From assembly GCA_015680685.1 (NCBI GenBank), contig MNCI01014202.1:582-48718 (forward strand): DNA of 48,137 bases, in the 5' to 3' direction. Of the stretch, positions 43,270-48,137 are shown piece by piece. Numbering within the stretch: the first letter of the stretch is position 1; every line of letters starts with the position of its first letter. The notes beneath the pieces were generated by a model that was not told where the DNA came from, searched no databases, and saw nothing but the letters and a program-made list of their open reading frames with translations. The stretch is from Gnetum montanum. Its lineage: Eukaryota > Streptophyta > Gnetopsida > Gnetales > Gnetaceae. Position numbers and translations under genes: made by a program.

Positions 43270-43470
43270 TCTCCTCTTTTTTGGTTGTTGGGGGTTCCTT
43301 CCCCCTCTGTTGTTTCCCCTAGGGTCTTCTCCTTCTCATTTTGGAGGGGTTTTGGCCCTTGCCATTGCAGCATTTTTTGGCTGTAATATATTACCAACAT
43401 TTTCCTCCCTCCCCCCTCTCCCCTCTCTACAAATAAAAATAAAAAATAAAAAATAAAAAAAAAATTGTTA
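43270..43470 (+). mobile_element. LINE 3' end with A-rich tail
   Basis: A CT- and GT-rich stretch with GGCTGTAATATATT near 43379-43392 is followed by repeated TAAAAA units at 43436-43465. This is typical of the 3' untranslated end and tail of a plant L1. No coding part is attached. Confidence 0.5.
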
Positions 43471-43725
43471 AAGAAATTTAGAAAATTGTGTGGTCGGATA
43501 GATCCAAGAGGGTCTCTTTGAATGTAAGTAAAAATTCAGTTTTAGTTTAGCTGTTAACCTCTTCTAATAAGTGCATTCTTTATTCTTAGCGCATGACCCA
43601 AAAGTTGATTATAATTTTTCATAAGAATGGGAGAAAAGGTCATACCACAACGGTGAATTGTTCTTGAGATTTCTAATCATACTTTTATGGTTTCAGCATT
43701 TAAAGTAGATCGAGATGTCAATTAA

Positions 43726-43787
43726 TGTATAGTTCAATAGGTAAGTTCACTATTTCGAGTGTAACAAATTGCAAGTTTGAGTTGTGT
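43726..43787 (+). repeat. tRNA-derived SINE-like fragment
   Basis: GTATAGTTCAATAGGTAAG followed 30 bp later by GCAAGTTTGAGTTG resembles a decayed A box and B box. Confidence 0.25.
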
Positions 43788-43909
43788 TTGAGATGCTATT
43801 ATGTTATTAGTTATGTTCTACCTATGTTCTACAAAAGTACTATACTTTTTTGTGGCTTGAGGGTATATATAGTCAATGTTTTAGTTCTGAAAATGTTAAA
43901 AATGTTAAG

Positions 43910-43977
43910 GAGACAATTCACTTGGTTAGAGGGTGTGGCTTGTGCTTTGCAAAGAAGTTCGATTCCATGGGAGCACG
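43910..43977 (+). repeat. tRNA-derived SINE-like fragment
   Basis: GACAATTCACTTGGTTAGAG (A-box-like) and AAGTTCGATTCCATGGG (B box 43957-43967, close to GGTTCGANTCC) with a GCTTTGCAAAG centre. Probably a diverged SINE head rather than a functional tRNA, since stems do not pair fully. Confidence 0.35.
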
Positions 43978-43989
43978 TTNGATGTTTTA

Positions 43990-44844
43990 ATGAAATCTTG
44001 GGAATTTAAAATTCAATTTTGACCAAATTATATAACATTTTCAATAACTATAATTAATGACCAAATTATATAACATTTTCATTTAGAGACAAAATGTAGT
44101 CCAACTCTTCAGGAATTTGACTCAAATAACTATTAAGATGTTAAAATAGCTAATTAAACAACATAATCAAATATGGATGACGCTTTCTTAAATTTCAACC
44201 TACAATATTATGATTACATCAAATTTCAAACCAATCTAATAATTAATAAAAATATATTTCTCTTTTTTATTGAATAATTAGCAAAAGTTAATAATAATAG
44301 TATTTTGACTAAAAAAAAACATTTTAAAGCTTCTAGACCAAACTCCTAATCCTAAAGCATATCTTTATTGATTTTGATGGTCAGACAATAATATACAAAT
44401 TTCAATGTGATAAGAGGTATTCTAAAACTATTCATAACTAAGATTTAGAAATGTCAACTTCATTTGCCAAAATTTAGGAAGAAAGGAACAGTATACAATA
44501 TGAAGGGTTAAAACGTGAAATGGGAACCGTATAACTTCCCCACTCGTATTTGCATTCTTGTTTACAGCATGGATTATTTTCTTATTGTCATGTGATCTCC
44601 TCATTTGGATGTAGGTATCTTTGCCTTTTCTTAACTGAGTGGGTTTTCAACACNCTCATTTGGATGTAGGTAGGTATCTTTGCCTTTTCTTAACTGAGTG
44701 GGTTTTCTAACACTTTTGACTTCTTCAGTTAACAACATTTTATTGCTGAATATGTCTATCAATTTATAAATTCGGTTATCTTATGAATGTTTGTGTATCC
44801 TGGTCACCAAATCCTCATTTTGTCTTATGTTTGAGAATTACCAG
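43990..44844. other. AT-rich intron-like sequence
   Basis: No gene exon could be read. A 24-bp text ACCAAATTATATAACATTTT is repeated at 44018 and 44060. A 54-58 bp tandem duplication with an N at the joint lies at 44600-44712. The stretch is probably an intron of the gene that follows. Confidence 0.5.
44600..44712. repeat. 54-58 bp tandem duplication with N at the joint
   Basis: CTCATTTGGATGTAGG...GGGTTTTCAACAC (44600-44653) is repeated at 44655-44712 with a 4-bp GTAG insertion and one extra base. The undetermined base at 44654 lies exactly at the join, so an assembly overlap is possible. Confidence 0.8.
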
Positions 44845-47136
44845 GAAGTTAAGGTTGCATTCGAGGCAGGGGGTCCTCGTATTGCTAGAATTTCGGTTTT
44901 TGAGGTTGGTCATTACTGGTTAACATAATTTCAACTTTTTTTCAAATTTTCAATTATTGTATTCTGCAACCAGACCAAACAAACTAATGAATAAAAGATT
45001 ATGAAGGTGCATGTTTTCCAGCCTTAACTAAATTTTTTGTAATAGGTCTAAGGTTGTTTTATTAAAATGTATTTTTTAGAAAATTAGAAAATTAGAAAAT
45101 TCCTTATATAGAAGGTAAAGAGTCACTCAAAATGTCTGGGCGCCTATAATGTATATTGGCCCCAAAACATGGAGAGAAAAAGGCATTTTTTGTATTTAGA
45201 TCACAAAAAATGAATGGCCTCAATGTACGTGTATCTACAGAAGACGGGTTTGGCCATGAAAGCTTTAAGGATGAAGCTGCCTCCCCATGAGAACGAGGTC
45301 TCTTTGATGTAATCCGAAATTTGAAGAATGAAGAAGTTTGTTTCTATTGAATCTCCTGTCTTCTCCACCTCTTTTATCATTTCATGAAGCTTCATATAAA
45401 GAAGAAAGATTTCCCTTGATGGTCTCTCAAATATCTCCCATCATCTCTCATTCATCTCACATTAGTTCTCAATTGATCTCTCACATATCACATACTCTTC
45501 CAAGATCTACGCTATTACATCTCATGTAAAATGTCTTCGGCTGTATAATTCTGATAGTGAAATTGTTGATGTGTTTATTTTTTAGTGATGATACTGGCAT
45601 TTCATTTGAAGTCTTTGACTGACATGTTTCCATATGCAGACGAATGTATTGTCACGGAACAACCTGGTTGGATATTGTGAAATAGATTTACATGATGCAT
45701 TTGAAAATGTAAGTATCATTTTTTGAATTTAAACAACTTTACAATTGTCTTAGGATTACTTCACCATATTATGACATGATTTGTAGCTTTTCCATGATAT
45801 AAATGTTTATACAATTACATTGCGTTGGATAATGAACAGGTATTATTTTCTAATGGAATAATTGCAATTTTACTTGTTAAGAAAGGCATCATAATTAAAA
45901 GTATGATTTATTTTACGGAGATGACTCAGCAAAGGTACTGTCTGCACAGTAAGTGCTATTGTTTTTCCCCTAAGAATGAAAGTGCAGCCTCGTTTGTATG
46001 ATGTACCATCAACCAAATTTACATAGCATTGTCAATGTCCAAGTTGCCTGCTATGCTGTTCTTGCCTATTAATCTGAGAGTCAAGTTACATGTCATGGAA
46101 CTGATGATATATTGAAATATAGCAAACTAATAAGCTAGTTAAGAAACCTCAGGATCTCTGAAACTAAAAGAATTTTAACTTATGTCTGCGGAGACCCTCT
46201 TGCCACACCAGTTTTAGATTGCTTTTTACAAAATTTTTTTTGTCTTAGTGTTGCCTGCTGGATGTCAATCTGTGACCTGGTTTATTCATGCCAAGGCTCT
46301 TGCCACCAAGTGAACACCTCATTGTTAGTTTTAACACTACGTCAAAGTTGTTACCTGTTGGCTGATAAAGCTGTGAAGTGTCAGTTTAAATGCAACCTTG
46401 CAGGGTCATGAAGGCATAAGAGTAGTACGGTACATACGTATAGACCTGTATATTTTTTAAAAGTTGTGTAACAATCATATGTTGGGCAGTTTTCTGTGCC
46501 TTAAGGTAAGGGTCAAGATTTAAATGGTTGTAGAATCCCAGGCAGAGTTCAGAGTGGTATAATGATAATAATAGGAAGGGAAAATTATGTGGGGTAATAT
46601 GTGTTCAGTTTGAGCTAGACAGACATAAAAATTCTGTTGATGATATATTAATTCCCTCAAAGTCGAAACATAGATGACTGTTCATCCCAATTGGGATTTT
46701 CTTGCGTTTAAACATACTGTTATGCTATTATTTGAAATTGTAACAGCAATAAACCATATCACGGTTAACTTCTAAACTTTTATTTTTAAAATTTGTTAAT
46801 GCAGGAATCACCTATCGTATCTCAAACACTTGATCTATATGATCCAACTACAACAACCAAAGTAGTTGGAAGTATTTCAGTTTCGTATGCAATTGAGGTA
46901 AAATATGGCTTTCCTGTACAGTTTCTAAATAAAATTCATATAACCTCATGACAGTTGCTAATGCTATCTTTTACCGATTTCAGTGAAGTTTCTGAACACT
47001 TGTCTTCATGTGATGAACATTGCCTGAAATATTTTCTGAATTCAATGCGAGCCTTTTGTAATATTCATTGTCAGTGGTATTACAGGACCCAGAAGGCACA
47101 GAAAGGCATTTTGCTCGGCGACTGCTTTCTATTGTG
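44845..47136 (+). CDS. PSD: Phosphatidylserine decarboxylase 2/3-like gene, C2-domain exons (partial)
   Basis: Four exons, all flanked by AG and GT and all phase 0: 44845-44904, 45640-45708, 46805-46897 and 47086-47136. Joined they code for 91 residues of the end of a C2 domain: GGPRIARISVFE, SRNNLVGYCEIDLHDAF, LDLYDPTTTTKVVGSISVSY and DPEGTERHFARRLLSIV. This order (..P.LARVSVFE, N.LVGYCE.DL, L.DP....KVVG, EDP..TE..FARR.LSIVD) is what I recognise from plant PSD2/PSD3 proteins, which make phosphatidylethanolamine from phosphatidylserine in endomembranes and have an N-terminal C2 domain before EF hands and the enzyme part. The EF-hand exon that should follow (Asp-rich) is not seen before the window ends; earlier C2 exons are also outside. 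No stop or frame break within the exons, so this may be a functional gene with long, transposon-rich introns. Confidence 0.72.
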
Positions 47137-47571
47137 GTAAGCTGTGTAGGACTAATGTGACGGTTCTTGTGGTCTGTTTCCTTTGAAACTTTTTTAAGTT
47201 GATAGATGCTAGAAATCGATTGAATTGACATTTTCTTTCCATAGATTAAGAATGCAGATCACTTTTTCAGGCAAAAGATTCAGGATTGTGGATTGCATGG
47301 AATCGCAACCTGGAATTGTCTTGAATTGTATAATTAAGAAATGATTGAAAATAAAAATTTTAAATGATTTTGCAATAAACAAGCTCTTCTCTGAATAAAA
47401 ACATTAAACAACATATACTTTTAAGTTTTAACAAAATATAATCTGGTAATAGGGGCAATAATAACATAAACCCACTGAAATATGATTTTATAATTAACTA
47501 TTACCAATGTTTGTTGCCACCATGATAGCCTGCATGTTTGCCACCTGGCCAAACATAATTAGAATTGAAAC
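47137..47571. other. Intron-like AT-rich sequence
   Basis: No exon is supported. An AG at 47243-47244 opens a frame of 30 codons to a TAA (about 47335), and AATAAA-like signals follow, but the residues do not match the expected EF-hand sequence. Confidence 0.4.
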
Positions 47572-48126
47572 GAGATCGCGCCCTGGGGCCCACTGAGAGG
47601 CGACTTGTTTACCCGGGCCCCGATCTGGGTGCGGGTGGTCGACATTCCTTGGGAACTTTGGAACCTCGAGTTCCTGATGGAGGTTGCGGGGTTTTTTGGT
47701 GACTTTATTGCCTTCGACCGTGTCACGCAGTCGATGGAGAGAATGGGGTTCACCTGCTTCTGCGTCTGGTGCAATTTGTCAGAGATTGACCTCGTCCGGG
47801 CGGTAGTGCTGGAGCTCCCTGGGGGGGAGGAAACCCTCCAAGTCACTTTCGAGAATCTTGGAGCAGATCCTGCCCCGACGAGTGGCACAGAAAGCCAGGT
47901 GGGCAGGCGTGACAATTGCGGGTGCTGCGTGAAACCCAGACACGTAGAAGCAGAATGTCGATTCCGCAAGACGCGGTCGAGAGTCTCGGCTCGACAGTTG
48001 TTCGAGGGGGGCAACTGGGTCACCATGGGACACAAAGGACTGTTGCGTCCCCCGTTTGACCAACCCCCCTCTCGAAGTAACCCTGCGACCACCCCCTTGC
48101 CCCCTACCTCGCTCCCCCCTACCTAG
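47572..48126 (+). pseudogene. LINE ORF1-like protein with DUF4283-type domain and zinc knuckle (5' truncated)
   Basis: The plus frame is open for about 185 codons without an ATG at its head. Residues read WGPLRGDLFTRAPIWVRVVD, then IPWELWNLEFLMEVAGFFGD, then FDRVTQSMERMG. 'PVWVR..GLP..LW......I....G' is the signature of the DUF4283 domain found at the N-terminus of plant LINE proteins. A knuckle, CCVKPRHVEAEC (CX6HX4C, with an additional Cys two residues ahead), follows at about 47930-47967, then a Pro/Thr-rich linker ending in TAG at 48126. The GC-rich composition contrasts sharply with the AT-rich intron around it, so this is a recent insertion whose remainder lies beyond the window. Confidence 0.6.
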
Positions 48127-48137
48127 CTCCTTCCCCG

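Noticed and set aside
43910-43977. Functional tRNA gene
   Set aside because: The B box is good but acceptor and D stems do not pair fully, so only a SINE-like call is made.
47559-48092. Long minus-strand frames opposite the LINE ORF
   Set aside because: The plus frame carries the PIWVRV...W and Cys/His knuckle patterns; the minus frames show none.

Overview
This window looks like nuclear DNA from a land plant with a large, repeat-rich genome. A gymnosperm or another large-genome lineage is my guess; no diagnostic marker fixes the taxon. The reasons are plant-type LTR retrotransposons (Ty3/gypsy with aspartic protease, gag and integrase; Ty1/copia reverse transcriptase-RNase H), decayed LINEs, plant GT-AG introns, tRNA-derived SINE-like pieces, and one recognisable host gene fragment. 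Nearly everything is transposon in nested, broken layers. There are no bacterial genes, no rRNA genes and no CRISPR array. There is one 81-base assembly gap (11004-11084) and seven isolated N bases.

Layout. 1-169: minus-strand LTR fragment whose U3 is packed with the palindrome GCGATATCGC. 170-1750: non-coding, with an old ~310-bp-offset duplication. 1766-6240: a decayed LINE (endonuclease and RT), a tRNA-like piece, and the 3' end of another LINE. 7801-9527: a gypsy-type gag frame with several stops, followed by non-coding DNA up to a second GATATCGC-type LTR at 10909. 11459-12639 and 24822-26218: the two halves of one long ORF ('ORF A': plant-transposon-like N-terminal domain plus coiled coil). 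ORF A is split by a complete 12.2-kb LTR retrotransposon (12640-24816, CCTGT target duplication, both LTRs present) lying on the minus strand. That element carries gag and protease on its own strand. Its other internal half holds, in antisense, an integrase remnant and a multi-exon coiled-coil gene. After ORF A come a polypurine tract and a third LTR (26385 onward).

27390-29990 is non-coding tandem-repeat DNA: a ~190-bp hairpin-bearing unit, then short TTATTTGACCTT-like units. It ends at another conserved polypurine/LTR junction at 30057. 30185-31970 is a 5'-truncated Ty1/copia element with its 3' LTR. 33400-37347 is a minus-strand relative of ORF A ('ORF B') with its own polypurine tract and LTR. 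32440-33396, 40205-41209 and 41210-43165 are three poly(A)-tailed copies of an unrecognised coiled-coil retroposon; the middle one is fused behind an L1-type LINE (37790-40205). 44845-47136 holds four phase-0 exons of a C2-domain gene that I recognise as phosphatidylserine decarboxylase 2/3-like. The last 570 bases start another LINE (DUF4283-like domain plus zinc knuckle).

The most interesting pattern is a group of LTR retroelements that share a conserved 3'-terminal signal. Two of them also share R/U5-like sequence and an unusual coiled-coil ORF, yet their U3 promoters are entirely different, two of the U3 types being dense arrays of short palindromic or repeated motifs. A second pattern is that stop codons in the coiled-coil ORFs are overwhelmingly TAG, as expected from CAG-to-TAG deamination at methylated CHG sites.
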